Shown piece after piece: positions 1 to 8,306 of a stretch of 64,000 nt of DNA. A program made the translations under genes and the position numbers. The stretch is taken from NCBI RefSeq assembly GCF_006538885.1, contig NZ_BJLY01000004.1, positions 248,001-312,000 of the forward strand. The letters run 5' to 3'. Position 1 is the first letter of the stretch, and every line of letters starts with the position of its first letter. Below the pieces are notes generated by a model that worked only from the letters and a program-made list of their open reading frames with translations, made no database searches and was not told the DNA's origin. The DNA is from Gluconobacter roseus NBRC 3990. Lineage in GTDB: Bacteria > Pseudomonadota > Alphaproteobacteria > Acetobacterales > Acetobacteraceae.

Positions 1-2
1 GG

Positions 3-1262
3 CTTGGCACGTATATTCCGGTTCCCGGCGTGGATGCGACCGTGATGGGGCAGCTTCTGGCCCAGCATCAGGGTGGCATCCTGGGAATGTTCGACATGTT
101 CACGGGTGGTGCGCTTGGGCGTATGACCGTGTTCGCGCTGAACATCATGCCGTATATCAGTGCCTCGATCATCATCCAGCTTCTTTCCACGGCGCTTCCG
201 TCCATGGAAGCCATGAAGAAGGAAGGTGAGGCGGGTCGTAAGAAGCTCAACCAGTACACTCGCTATCTTACGGTCTTCATTGCTCTTTTTCAGGCCTATG
301 GCATCGCTGTCGGGCTTGAGAACATGACGGCGCATGGTGCGAGCGCTGTGGTGGCCCCCGGGATGTTCTTCATTGCGTCCTGCGTCGTGACGCTTGTGGG
401 CGGCACGATGTTCCTGATGTGGCTCGGAGAGCAGATCACGTCCCGTGGTGTGGGAAATGGGATTTCCCTCATCATTTTCGCGGGTATCGTTGCAAACCTG
501 CCGCATGCCATGGCCAGTCTTTTCGAACTCGGACGGACAGGGGCGCTGTCGCCTATTTTCGTTGTGATCTTCCTGGTTCTGGCGATTGCGGTCATTGGCT
601 TCATCGTCTTCATGGAGCAGGCGCAGCGCCGTGTGGTGATCCAGTATCCCAAGCGTCAGGTTGGAAACCGCATTTTTGGCGGTGACTCCACCCATATGCC
701 GCTGAAGGTCAACACGGCTGGTGTCATTCCGCCGATCTTCGCGTCCTCCGTTCTTCTGATCCCGGTGACCATCTCCGGCTTCATGAACGGACATTCGATG
801 CCGGGATGGCTTTCGGTTCTGGGCCAGCAGTTGGGGCAGGGACAGCCGCTGTACATGCTGTTCTATGCCGCAATGATCCTGTTCTTCTCCTATTTCTATG
901 CGGCGATCACGTTCAATCCCGAGGAAACGGCCGAGAACCTGCGCAAGCAGGGGGGCTTCATCCCAGGTATCCGTCCGGGTGCGAGTACGGCCACGTATTT
1001 CGACAAGATCCTGTCCCGCCTGACAGCAATCGGTGCACTGTATCTTGTCGTGGTCTGCCTGCTGCCGCAGATCCTGATCAGCAAATATAACGTGCCGTTC
1101 TATTTTGGTGGTACGAGCCTGATCATTATCGTGTCCGTGACGATTGATACCGTGACGCAGATCCAGTCGCATCTGGTCGCTCACCAGTATTCGGGACTGA
1201 TCCGCAAGCAGCGTAGCCGTGGCTCACGTGGCGGCGTACAGGGAGGCATGAAACGTCGATGA
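3..1262 (+). CDS. secY: Protein translocase subunit SecY (5' end cut off by the window)
   Basis: Central channel subunit of the SecYEG inner-membrane translocon, which moves unfolded proteins across or into the membrane. The reading frame is already open at base 3 and begins inside the conserved N-terminal segment [13 protein letters not shown], so roughly the first 40 residues lie upstream of the window; the GTG at 30 is an internal valine, not the start. Hydrophobic helices alternate along the 419 visible residues, and the C-terminus is a basic, glycine-rich tail ([16 protein letters not shown]), as is usual for alphaproteobacterial SecY. The stop overlaps the adk start (ATGA), so the two are translationally coupled, as at the end of the spc operon in many bacteria. 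Confidence 0.97.
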   Translation, partial: LGTYIPVPGVDATVMGQLLAQHQGGILGMFDMFTGGALGRMTVFALNIMPYISASIIIQLLSTALPSMEAMKKEGEAGRKKLNQYTRYLTVFIALFQAYGIAVGLENMTAHGASAVVAPGMFFIASCVVTLVGGTMFLMWLGEQITSRGVGNGISLIIFAGIVANLPHAMASLFELGRTGALSPIFVVIFLVLAIAVIGFIVFMEQAQRRVVIQYPKRQVGNRIFGGDSTHMPLKVNTAGVIPPIFASSVLLIPVTISGFMNGHSMPGWLSVLGQQLGQGQPLYMLFYAAMILFFSYFYAAITFNPEETAENLRKQGGFIPGIRPGASTATYFDKILSRLTAIGALYLVVVCLLPQILISKYNVPFYFGGTSLIIIVSVTIDTVTQIQSHLVAHQYSGLIRKQRSRGSRGGVQGGMKRR

Positions 1263-1840
1263 ACATCATTCTTCTTGGGCCTCCTGGGGCCGGTAAGGGA
1301 ACTCAGGCCAAGCGGCTTGAGAGCCTGTATGGCTTCAAGCAGATTTCGACTGGCGACATGCTGCGTGCAGAAGTTGCGGCAGGATCTGATATCGGAAACG
1401 AGGCGAAGGCGATCATGGCGAAGGGGCAGTTTGTCCCCGATCCGATCATTGTCGCCATGATCCAGAGCCGGATTGCACAGCCGGACTGCCAGCGGGGTTT
1501 TATCCTTGATGGTTTTCCGCGGACCGAGAGTCAGGCCGAGGCGCTGGATACCATGCTGTCCGCGCGCGGCTTGACGATCGATGCCGTCATCCTTCTGGAC
1601 GTCAACGAGGATGAACTTGTTGAACGGATCGCCAGCCGTCGCGGCGAAGACGGAACACGTCGTCCGGATGATAACCCCGATGTGGTCCGTGCCCGTCTGG
1701 ATGTCTATCGTAAGCAGACCGCGCCGATCCTTCCCTATTATGAGAAGGCCGGACGTCTGCTGCATGTCGATGGCATGAAAGACGTTGAGAGCGTTGGCAA
1801 AGAGATCGATGCCATCGTTGCGGCAGCGAAGAAACACTGA
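1259..1840 (+). CDS. adk: Adenylate kinase, short-LID form
   Basis: Converts ATP + AMP to 2 ADP in the cytoplasm and so sets the adenylate pool. The P-loop [10 protein letters not shown] is at residues 7-16 and the AMP-site motif FILDGFPRT at 81-89. At 193 residues it is about 20 shorter than the E. coli enzyme: the LID is the short type ([13 protein letters not shown]) without the zinc-finger insertion. The start is the ATG overlapping the secY stop by four bases. It is the last gene before a separate promoter for the alpha operon. Confidence 0.97.
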   Translation: MNIILLGPPGAGKGTQAKRLESLYGFKQISTGDMLRAEVAAGSDIGNEAKAIMAKGQFVPDPIIVAMIQSRIAQPDCQRGFILDGFPRTESQAEALDTMLSARGLTIDAVILLDVNEDELVERIASRRGEDGTRRPDDNPDVVRARLDVYRKQTAPILPYYEKAGRLLHVDGMKDVESVGKEIDAIVAAAKKH

Positions 1841-1878
1841 GTATTCTGATAGAATCACGAAAAAGTGATCTCTATCAT

Positions 1879-1906
1879 TTGACTCAGGTAGGGTGGGCAG
1901 TATATT
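1879..1906 (+). promoter_or_regulatory. Sigma-70 type promoter of the alpha (rpsM) operon
   Basis: TTGACT at 1879-1884 and TATATT at 1901-1906 with a 16-base spacer, just after adk and pointing to rpsM. A transcript from here would have an untranslated leader of about 145 bases before the rpsM GTG. The leader contains a hairpin with CCTGCC/GGCAGG arms around 1950. A GANTC site (GACTC, 1881-1885) overlaps the -35 box and another (GAATC) lies at 1852-1856. Not experimentally supported. Confidence 0.6.
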
Positions 1907-2056
1907 GCGCGCCCTCGACACAGGTGCAGTCAGACCGTGTATGCGCCTGCCGGAATCGGCAGGTGACAGGTCCGGCTGCGACATAATCGACCTGGCCACG
2001 GCCGGGCACGTAACAGTCTGGTGCGGTCCCGAACCGCGCCAATGGGAGTAACAGGC

Positions 2057-2434
2057 GTGGCACGTATTGCCGGCGTAAACATTCCGACCAACAAGCGGGT
2101 CGTCATTGCCCTGCGTTATGTCTACGGCATCGGCCCGTCGACGGCGCAGTCCATCTGCAACAAGCTCGAAATTCCCGATGCCAAGCGCGTCAACGAGCTG
2201 TCTGATGATGAAATCGTGAAGATCCGCGAGCTGATCGATTCCGAACTGCGCGTTGAAGGCGACCTCCGTCGCGAAACCGCAATGAACATCAAGCGTCTGA
2301 TGGACCTCGGTTGCTACCGTGGCCTTCGTCACCGTCGTGGCCTGCCGGTCCGCGGTCAGCGCACGCACACGAACGCCCGTACCCGCAAGGGCAAGGCCGT
2401 GGCGATTGCCGGCAAGAAGAAGGTCACGCGCTAA
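2057..2434 (+). CDS. rpsM: 30S ribosomal protein S13
   Basis: Head protein of the small subunit that contacts the P-site tRNA and bridges to the 50S subunit. I place the start at the GTG at 2057, giving the standard N-terminus [15 protein letters not shown] and 125 residues. A GGGAG ribosome binding site lies at 2044-2048. The in-frame ATG at 2042 and the longer 2021 frame would add residues not found in the family. The conserved [19 protein letters not shown] tail is intact. First gene of rpsM-rpsK-rpoA-rplQ; there is no rpsD between rpsK and rpoA, as usual in alphaproteobacteria. Confidence 0.97.
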   Translation: MARIAGVNIPTNKRVVIALRYVYGIGPSTAQSICNKLEIPDAKRVNELSDDEIVKIRELIDSELRVEGDLRRETAMNIKRLMDLGCYRGLRHRRGLPVRGQRTHTNARTRKGKAVAIAGKKKVTR

Positions 2435-2491
2435 TCCGCGCCTGACATCTTCATCGACGTTTTTCGTTAAACTTTTAGGACGACCTCTCTC

Positions 2492-2884
2492 ATGGCCAAG
2501 GCCGCTGCTCCGCGTATCCGTAAAAAGGAACGCAAGAATATCATCTCCGGTGTTGCTCACGTGCTGTCCACGTTCAACAACACCATGATCACCATTTCTG
2601 ACGCACAGGGCAACGCGATTGCCTGGTCGTCGTCGGGTGCGCAGGGGTTCAAAGGCTCCCGTAAGTCCACGCCGTATGCTGCTCAGGTCGCTGCAGAAGA
2701 TGCCGGCCGCAAGGCACGCGAGCATGGCATGGAAACGCTTGAGATCGAGGTCTCCGGTCCGGGTTCGGGGCGTGAAAGCGCTCTTCGTGCCCTTCAGGCC
2801 GTAGGGTTCAACATTACGTCCATCCGCGACATGACGCCCGTGCCGCACAATGGCTGCCGTCCCCGGAAGCGTCGTCGCGTCTGA
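2492..2884 (+). CDS. rpsK: 30S ribosomal protein S11
   Basis: Platform protein of the 30S subunit, near the 3' end of 16S rRNA. It is full length at 130 residues, with the family features [21 protein letters not shown] in the first half and the C-terminal [12 protein letters not shown]. It follows rpsM by 57 bases and precedes rpoA by 132 bases. It is part of the alpha operon, and no internal terminator is visible. Confidence 0.97.
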   Translation: MAKAAAPRIRKKERKNIISGVAHVLSTFNNTMITISDAQGNAIAWSSSGAQGFKGSRKSTPYAAQVAAEDAGRKAREHGMETLEIEVSGPGSGRESALRALQAVGFNITSIRDMTPVPHNGCRPRKRRRV

Positions 2885-3016
2885 GTGATGCTTTGCTGCG
2901 TATCGTGCGCGATACGCAGCATCTGTAAGTGATTGCATCTTTTGCCGCACCTCTGGTGCGGGCCCAGGTGCCGCCAATTTCCCTTGGCGTGCTTCGTTGT
3001 TTGAAAGGCCACGACC

Positions 3017-4036
3017 TTGGTTCTCCAGAAAAACTGGCAGTCCCTCATCAAGCCGGAGAAGCTTGAAGTCGAGCCCGGACCGGTTGCCTCGCGCATCGCC
3101 ACTGTCGTGGCCGAGCCTCTGGAACGCGGCTTCGGCATGACGCTCGGTAACGCACTGCGTCGTATTCTCCTGTCGTCGCTGCAGGGCGCTGCCGTGACCG
3201 CCATCCAGATCGATGGCGTGCTGCATGAGTTCTCCGCTGTGCCGGGTGTTCGCGAAGACGTCACGGACATCGTCCTGGACGTCAAGCAGCTCGCCCTGCG
3301 TATGCATGGTGAAGGCCCCAAGCGCATGATCCTGACGGCCACGGGCCCGGGTGAAGTGACGGCTGGCCAGATCCAGGCGGGTCATGACATCGAGATCATG
3401 AACCCCGATCTCGTGATCTGCACGCTCGATGACGGTGTGAAGCTCGGCATGGAATTCACCGTCAATATGGGCAAGGGCTATGTTGCAGCAGCAGCAAACC
3501 GTCCGGAAGATGCCCCGATTGGCCTGATTCCCATCGACGCGATCTACTCGCCGGTGCGCCGTGTGTCCTACAAGATCGAGCAGACGCGTGTCGGTCAGGT
3601 TACTGACTATGACAAGCTGCTTCTGACGGTCGAGACCAACGGTGCGGTGACGCCCGAAGACAGCCTGGCTCTTGCAGCCCGGATTCTTCAGGATCAGCTG
3701 CAGTTGTTCATCAACTTCGATGAGCCGCGTCCGGTCCAGCATGAAGAGCCGCAGGATGACCTGCCGTTCAACCGCAATCTTCTCCGCAAGGTTGACGAGC
3801 TCGAGCTGTCGGTGCGTAGCGCCAACTGCCTCAAGAACGACAACATTGTCTATATCGGCGATCTGGTGCAGAAGTCCGAACAGGAAATGCTCCGTACGCC
3901 CAATTTCGGGCGCAAGTCGCTCAACGAGATCAAGGAAGTTCTCACCGGTATGGGGCTGTCGCTCGGCATGAGCGTCCCGGCCTGGCCGCCCGAGAACATC
4001 GAGGATCTGGCCAAGCGTCTCGACGAGACGTTCTGA
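3017..4036 (+). CDS. rpoA: DNA-directed RNA polymerase subunit alpha
   Basis: The alpha subunit dimerises to nucleate RNA polymerase assembly, and its C-terminal domain contacts UP elements and activators. The start codon is TTG at 3017, preceded by GAAAGG at 3003-3008 with 8-base spacing; the N-terminus [19 protein letters not shown] is typical of alphaproteobacterial RpoA. The N-terminal dimerisation domain covers about residues 20-235. The C-terminal domain covers about 255-330 with the helix-hairpin-helix [20 protein letters not shown]. Length 339 is normal. The rare TTG start may limit translation relative to the adjoining ribosomal protein genes (inference). Confidence 0.98.
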   Translation: MVLQKNWQSLIKPEKLEVEPGPVASRIATVVAEPLERGFGMTLGNALRRILLSSLQGAAVTAIQIDGVLHEFSAVPGVREDVTDIVLDVKQLALRMHGEGPKRMILTATGPGEVTAGQIQAGHDIEIMNPDLVICTLDDGVKLGMEFTVNMGKGYVAAAANRPEDAPIGLIPIDAIYSPVRRVSYKIEQTRVGQVTDYDKLLLTVETNGAVTPEDSLALAARILQDQLQLFINFDEPRPVQHEEPQDDLPFNRNLLRKVDELELSVRSANCLKNDNIVYIGDLVQKSEQEMLRTPNFGRKSLNEIKEVLTGMGLSLGMSVPAWPPENIEDLAKRLDETF

Positions 4037-4063
4037 GAACTTTCAAGGTAAGGAAAACTAGCA

Positions 4064-4486
4064 ATGCGTCATGGTGTGAGCGGGCGTAAGCTCAACGTCA
4101 CCTCTTCTCACCGCGCTGCCATGTTCCGCAACATGGCCGTGGCTCTCATCAAGCACGAGCAGATCACGACGACGCTGCCGAAGGCGAAAGAACTTCGCCC
4201 GGTCGTCGAAAAGCTGATCACGCTCGGCAAGCGCGGCGACCTGCACGCCCGTCGTCAGGCTTTCGCACAGCTGCGTGACGATGCCGTCGTGACGAAGCTG
4301 TTCTCGGCTGTTGCCGAGCTCTACAAGGGACGTGCCGGTGGCTACTCCCGCGTCCTGAAGGCTGGCGTCCGTTATGGCGACAATGCCGATATGGCCGTGA
4401 TCGAGCTGGTCGATCGTGATGTCTCTGCCAAAGGCCAGGACAGCGGACCGAAGCAGAACGTTGCAGAAGAGCAGGAAGCCGCCTGA
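4064..4486 (+). CDS. rplQ: 50S ribosomal protein L17
   Basis: Large-subunit protein near the peptide exit tunnel. The N-terminal [20 protein letters not shown] is the family signature. The core is about 115 residues; the C-terminus here is extended by an acidic, alanine- and glutamine-rich tail ([18 protein letters not shown]), giving 140 residues, a common variation. It is the last gene of the alpha operon and is followed by a strong intrinsic terminator. Confidence 0.97.
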   Translation: MRHGVSGRKLNVTSSHRAAMFRNMAVALIKHEQITTTLPKAKELRPVVEKLITLGKRGDLHARRQAFAQLRDDAVVTKLFSAVAELYKGRAGGYSRVLKAGVRYGDNADMAVIELVDRDVSAKGQDSGPKQNVAEEQEAA

Positions 4487-4514
4487 GGCTCCTGTTTTTC
4501 AGGAATTCGGAAGA

Positions 4515-4544
4515 GGCCGGGGCAGGAATGCTCCGGCCTTTTTT
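4515..4544 (+). terminator. Intrinsic terminator of the alpha operon
   Basis: Arms GGCCGG (4515-4520) and CCGGCC (4533-4538), extended inward by GCA/TGC-type pairs, followed by six T's at 4539-4544. It sits 28 bases after the rplQ stop. Confidence 0.85.
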
Positions 4545-4637
4545 GATTCGTGGTTTCTTTGCCACGATGTTGTGTGGTATGCACTCATCACTCTTTGCAG
4601 AATCTTTCCTGTCTCCATCCGGAGACAGCCTGAATGT

Positions 4638-4693
4638 CCGCTCCTTCTTCAGGAGCGGTTCGTACCCTTTTGGAGAACGTTCCTTCGTTCTCC
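4638..4693 (+). other. Two tandem hairpins in the 340-base gap before the MFS gene
   Basis: The gap 4487-4826 holds no convincing gene. After the rplQ terminator it contains two perfect 8-base-pair hairpins 13 bases apart: CCGCTCCT/AGGAGCGG (4638-4658, 5-base loop) and GGAGAACG/CGTTCTCC (4672-4693, 6-base loop). Neither has a following T run, so they do not look like simple terminators. Both lie 130-190 bases upstream of the transporter start, where a leader RNA or regulatory region would be. Function unknown. Confidence 0.45.
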
Positions 4694-4826
4694 GCGTTGG
4701 GTCTGCACAATTCTGAGAAACAGGTCCGAGCACTCTCGTAGGGCCTGCCACGACGCATCGAATATGTATCCCGGCAATGAGGCCTGGATGGGTTCGTGAT
4801 GCGTCCAGCGTTTGGAGAGCGTTATA

Positions 4827-6137
4827 ATGTCCGAATCTTCCCCCCCCAAGCACGGGCTTGCGGAAACCCTTGGGATACCCAGAGCCCTGTTCTGGGCATT
4901 TGTGGGGCAGCTCCTGTTCATGGTCGGCGATGGTGTGGAGGCGGGGTATCTCGATACCTACATGCTCCATCACGGCCACACGCAGGGTTTCGTGAACGAA
5001 ATGTTCACGTTCTACGGTATCACCGTGATGATCGCCGCCTGGTTCTCCGGGCCGCTGTCGGATCTCATGGGGCCGAAGAAAGTCATGTGGCTTGGTCTCA
5101 TCCTGTGGTCCATTCTTGAAGTGGGCTTCCTGTCCCTGGGTCTTGGACCCAACAGCGGACCGATGATCCTGCTTTTCTATACGCTTCGCGGCTTTGCTTA
5201 TCCGCTCTTCGCGTATGGTTTCCTTGTCTGGATCGCCGCCGCCACGCCGACCGCCATGCTGGGCTCGGCTGCTGGCTGGTTCTGGTTCTCCTTCTCCGCA
5301 GGTCTGCCGACGCTTGGCTCGCAGTTCGCACGGTTTGCCATTCCGCAGATCGGCGAACTCCGCACCTTCTGGTGCTCGCTCGGACTGGTGATCATCGGTG
5401 GCCTTGTGGCCCTGCTGTTCACGCATGAACCGACCGGCAAGAAGCGTCTGCTTCCCGAGCATGTGCCCACCAAGGACATTTTCTTCGGGTCCATGAGCAT
5501 CATGTGGCGTGAGCCCAAGACGCTGATTGCCGGCATCGTCCGTGTGATCGACACGTCTTCGGAATATGCGTTCCTGGCGATCATGCCGGCCTTCTTCGTC
5601 GACCATCTCGGGTTTTCCCTTGGCCAGTGGCTGAACCTGCTGTCGCTCATCTTCCTGAGCAACATCCTGTTCAACCTCGTCTCTGGTATGGTGGCCGACA
5701 GCCTTGGGCACCGGTTTGTTGTCGCCGTGTTCGGTGGCATCGGCGGCTTTATTGCCATTCCGCTGTTCTATTATGTGCCGCTGTGGTTCCCCGGAAACTT
5801 CTGGGCTGTGGCCGCCGCAGGCATCTTCTATGGCGCGACCGTGGCAGCGTTCGTCCCGCTGTCTGGCCTGATGCCGCAGATCTGCCCGCGTGAAAAAGCT
5901 GCTGCCCTGTCCATTCTGGGTCTGGGTGCTGGTGCATCCACCTGGGTTGGTCCGGCGGTTGTGGCCGGCTGTGAAGCCGTCTTCGGTCCGGGCATGCAGT
6001 ATGTGATCTGGACCTTTGCTGTGATCTATCTGGCTTCTGCCGGCATGACGATGGCTCTGACCATTTCGCCGGAAGCACGTCGCTACAGCGAAGAAGCTGC
6101 AGCACGGGGCGAAAGCGGTCCTGTAGTCGGTCACTGA
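4827..6137 (+). CDS. MFS transporter, probable polyol/sugar permease
   Basis: Twelve-helix major facilitator protein of 436 residues in the inner membrane. The motif-A region of the loop between helices 2 and 3 reads GPLSDLMGPKK (about residues 80-90), and a second copy (GMVADSLGHR) lies in the C-terminal half. The sequence resembles the RbtT/DalT/CsbX group of pentitol and polyol transporters, which would suit an acetic acid bacterium, but the substrate cannot be read from sequence. The start is the ATG at 4827 behind GGAGAG; the in-frame TTG at 4812 lies on that ribosome binding site and is rejected. The gene stands alone between terminator structures. Confidence 0.8.
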   Translation: MSESSPPKHGLAETLGIPRALFWAFVGQLLFMVGDGVEAGYLDTYMLHHGHTQGFVNEMFTFYGITVMIAAWFSGPLSDLMGPKKVMWLGLILWSILEVGFLSLGLGPNSGPMILLFYTLRGFAYPLFAYGFLVWIAAATPTAMLGSAAGWFWFSFSAGLPTLGSQFARFAIPQIGELRTFWCSLGLVIIGGLVALLFTHEPTGKKRLLPEHVPTKDIFFGSMSIMWREPKTLIAGIVRVIDTSSEYAFLAIMPAFFVDHLGFSLGQWLNLLSLIFLSNILFNLVSGMVADSLGHRFVVAVFGGIGGFIAIPLFYYVPLWFPGNFWAVAAAGIFYGATVAAFVPLSGLMPQICPREKAAALSILGLGAGASTWVGPAVVAGCEAVFGPGMQYVIWTFAVIYLASAGMTMALTISPEARRYSEEAAARGESGPVVGH

Positions 6138-6172
6138 TCCAGAGCATCACATCATCGCTCTGAGGATGTAAA

Positions 6173-6208
6173 AGGAAGGGGCAGTCCGGCATCGGGCTGC
6201 CCCTTCCT
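6173..6208 (+). terminator. Hairpin after the MFS gene
   Basis: Perfect 12-base-pair inverted repeat, AGGAAGGGGCAG (6173-6184) and CTGCCCCTTCCT (6197-6208), 35 bases after the MFS stop. The 3' flank is GCGTTTGGG, with no real T run, so termination efficiency is uncertain; it may equally be a 3'-end stabilising stem. Confidence 0.5.
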
Positions 6209-6242
6209 GCGTTTGGGACCTGTCATATCAAGGAGAAGACCT

Positions 6243-6467
6243 ATGGACGCCGATCTGGAGCGTTATCTCGAAGCCGGTGTAGGCCGGGTGCAGGACGAGC
6301 CTGCCTGCTGTTTTTCGAAATGTGGGTTTGGAAAAAAGATTTCTGGTGCGGCAAGAGAAACGGAAGCACTTGTTAGCGATCTGATGGTGGATCAGCCGCT
6401 CCTGTGGCTTCTGGTTTCGTTTTTCCTTGGTCTCTTGCTGGGAAAGCGACTTTTTCGAGGAAATTAA
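6243..6467 (+). CDS. Small membrane-anchored protein, DUF883/ElaB-like tail
   Basis: A 74-residue protein starting at ATG 6243 behind a strong AAGGAG (about 6229). The N-terminal two thirds is polar with three cysteines (CC and C around residues 21-26). The C-terminus is a single helix (LLWLLVSFFLGLLLGKRLF) ending in a glycine-rich, basic stop like that of the ElaB/YqjD/DUF883 family of inner-membrane-anchored proteins. No catalytic motif is visible. It shares this tail type with the protein at 16446. Exact role unknown. Confidence 0.65.
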   Translation: MDADLERYLEAGVGRVQDEPACCFSKCGFGKKISGAARETEALVSDLMVDQPLLWLLVSFFLGLLLGKRLFRGN

Positions 6468-6528
6468 ACTTCTGCAGGTTGCTCACGTTACGACATGACC
6501 ACGAACTCTTGGGCGAGGAGCCTGCGTC

Positions 6529-6699
6529 ATGCTGCACTATGCGATTGTTTTCTTTATCATTTCCATCATTGCCGGTGTTTTCGGCTTCTCTGGTATTTCA
6601 GCCGCGACCGCAGGCATCGCCAAGCTGTTCTTCATCGTCTTCCTCGTGCTGGCCGTGCTTGCCATTCTCGCAGGCGTAGCTGGGCTTCACGCTCTCTGA
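6529..6699 (+). CDS. DUF1328 (YtjA/UPF0391) small membrane protein
   Basis: A 56-residue protein with two membrane helices: [20 protein letters not shown], then [20 protein letters not shown] and AVLAILAG. This is the characteristic pattern of the DUF1328 family (E. coli YtjA). Its function is not known; in several proteobacteria such genes sit near stress genes. The start is ATG 6529, with GAGGAG at 6515-6520 as ribosome binding site. It follows the 74-residue protein by 61 bases and may share its transcript. It ends at a bidirectional terminator facing the efflux operon. Confidence 0.85.
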
Positions 6700-6722
6700 G
6701 GGCATGACGCAGGGCTGATGTG

Positions 6723-6756
6723 AAAAGGGCGGGTGCCAATGGCCCCGCCCTTTTTT
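6723..6756. terminator. Bidirectional intrinsic terminator between DUF1328 gene and efflux operon
   Basis: AAAAGGGCGGG (6723-6733) pairs with CCCGCCCTTTT (6744-6754), followed by T's to 6756. Because the stem is flanked by A's on the left and T's on the right, it can end both the plus-strand small genes and the minus-strand efflux operon, whose last stop codon is at 6762. Confidence 0.85.
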
Positions 6757-6761
6757 GTTGT

Positions 6762-8306
6762 TCAGTTCCCGTTCTTGTCCCTCTGGATGAAAGAGGGCAG
6801 GAAGGGGTTGTCCGTCTGAAGCGAGCCCTTGCTGGGAAGCTGCTGGGTGGTCCATCCGCCGCCCAGATCCGTGATGAGCTTGACCTCGGCCAGGAACTGC
6901 TGCTGGCGTACGCTGAGCTGCGTTTCCTGATACTGCAGGGCGTTCTGTTCGGCAGTGATGACCGTCGTGTAGATCTGGGTGCCGGCAAGATACTCGTTCA
7001 TCGAGACCTGAACTGCTTCCTCTGCGGATTTCACGGCCGCGTTCTGCAGGGCCAGCTGCTGATCGAGATAATGCAGGCCCGACATCTGGTCTTCGGTATC
7101 CTGAAGCGCAGCCAGAACGGTCTGGCGGTAGGTGGCAACGGCATTATCGTAGTCTGCTTCGGCGCTGCGGACGGCTGCGGAACGTGATCCGCCCTCGAAG
7201 ATTGTTTCCGTTGCCGCGGCACCAAGGCTCCAGGTCCGCGTTGCTGTCTGGATCAGCTGCTGAAGCGGATTGCCGCTGTAGCCGTAGGACGCGGAAAGCG
7301 TGACCTGCGGGAAGAAAGCGCCAATCTCGTACCCGATTTCTGCATTGTAGGATTCCATGTTGCGCTCGGCCTGCGCCACGTCCGGCCGGCGTTCCAGCAG
7401 CATGGAGGGAACGGCAGCAGGTGCAGCAGGAATTGTCGCGGGAAGGGGCGACGGCGCCAGCGTCAGTTCGGCAGGGGCCCGTCCCGTCAGAACTGCAATG
7501 GCATGTTCATACTCTGCGCGCGCGATATGGGCATTGGCCAGATTCGCCTGAGTGGATTGTAACAGGTAACGCGCCTGCAGAACGCTGGTCGGATCGGCCA
7601 CGCCAGCTTCAAGCTGGTTCTGAAGAATTTCGAGGTTATGGTGGTACAGATCCACATTGCGGGCATAGAGCGCAATCAGACTGTCCTGATAGCGCAGCTC
7701 AAAATAGTCCTGGGCCAGCTGAAGCTGATAGGACAGGCGCATATTCGCAACCAGCGCTGCGTCGGCCTGCGTCGCCGCGACCTGTTCCTGCACCTGACGG
7801 CGGATCATGCCCCAGACATCCACGGTCCAGCTTGCCGATGGTCCGGTGGTCCATGTGTTGGACGTGTAAGACTGGCTGGACGTGTAGGTGAAGCCGCCAC
7901 TCGTATTCTGGGCGCTACTGCCCTGCGCATAACGGTTGAAGCTGAACTTGCCGCTCAGGGTCGGGAAGAGCTGGGCGCGGATCGAGTCAATTGTCGCGGC
8001 AGCCTTGCGATACTGCGCCTCGTATTCCTTCAGGCTCTGGTTGGACTTGGCGACACGTTCTTCAAGATCGTTCAGAACGGGGTCGTTGAAGACCGTCCAC
8101 CAGTCGCCTTTTGGCATTTTTGCAAGATCCGGGGCGGCCATCTGCCAGCCCGGCGGTGGCGGGGCTTCCTTGAATTTCGCAGAGATGATGGCCTTCGGGC
8201 GATGATAATTCGGCCCGACCATGCCGCCGATGCAGCCGCTCAGGAAAGGCAGGGTTGCTGCCCCCAGCAGGGCATTGCGCAGGGTAGACTTACGGAGGGC
8301 GGTCAT
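6762..8306 (-). CDS. RND efflux outer membrane factor lipoprotein (OprM/NodT family)
   Basis: Trimeric outer-membrane channel that joins the periplasmic adaptor and RND pump to form an exit duct. The N-terminus is a lipoprotein signal with lipobox LSGC (cysteine 25), followed by VGPNYHRP, the hallmark of the NodT/OprM group. Two outer membrane efflux (TolC-like) repeats follow, including YELRYQDSLIALYARNVDLY in the first and the junction PLPATIPAAPAAVPSMLLERRPDV before the second. The length of 514 is slightly above average. The ATG start at 8306 overlaps the stop of the upstream pump gene, so it is coupled to mdtC. Confidence 0.93.
   Translation of the reverse strand: MTALRKSTLRNALLGAATLPFLSGCIGGMVGPNYHRPKAIISAKFKEAPPPPGWQMAAPDLAKMPKGDWWTVFNDPVLNDLEERVAKSNQSLKEYEAQYRKAAATIDSIRAQLFPTLSGKFSFNRYAQGSSAQNTSGGFTYTSSQSYTSNTWTTGPSASWTVDVWGMIRRQVQEQVAATQADAALVANMRLSYQLQLAQDYFELRYQDSLIALYARNVDLYHHNLEILQNQLEAGVADPTSVLQARYLLQSTQANLANAHIARAEYEHAIAVLTGRAPAELTLAPSPLPATIPAAPAAVPSMLLERRPDVAQAERNMESYNAEIGYEIGAFFPQVTLSASYGYSGNPLQQLIQTATRTWSLGAAATETIFEGGSRSAAVRSAEADYDNAVATYRQTVLAALQDTEDQMSGLHYLDQQLALQNAAVKSAEEAVQVSMNEYLAGTQIYTTVITAEQNALQYQETQLSVRQQQFLAEVKLITDLGGGWTTQQLPSKGSLQTDNPFLPSFIQRDKNGN

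Noticed and set aside
1181-3742. Minus-strand frame of 853 codons antisense to adk, rpsM, rpsK and rpoA
   Set aside because: It would run against four essential, intact genes; no motif or start signal.
4528-4716. A 62-codon frame in the gap before the MFS gene
   Set aside because: It runs through the rplQ terminator tail and both tandem hairpins, has no ribosome binding site, and its protein resembles nothing.
4218-6134. Minus-strand frame of 638 codons antisense to rplQ and the MFS gene
   Set aside because: It crosses a strong terminator and two intact genes and shows no family resemblance.
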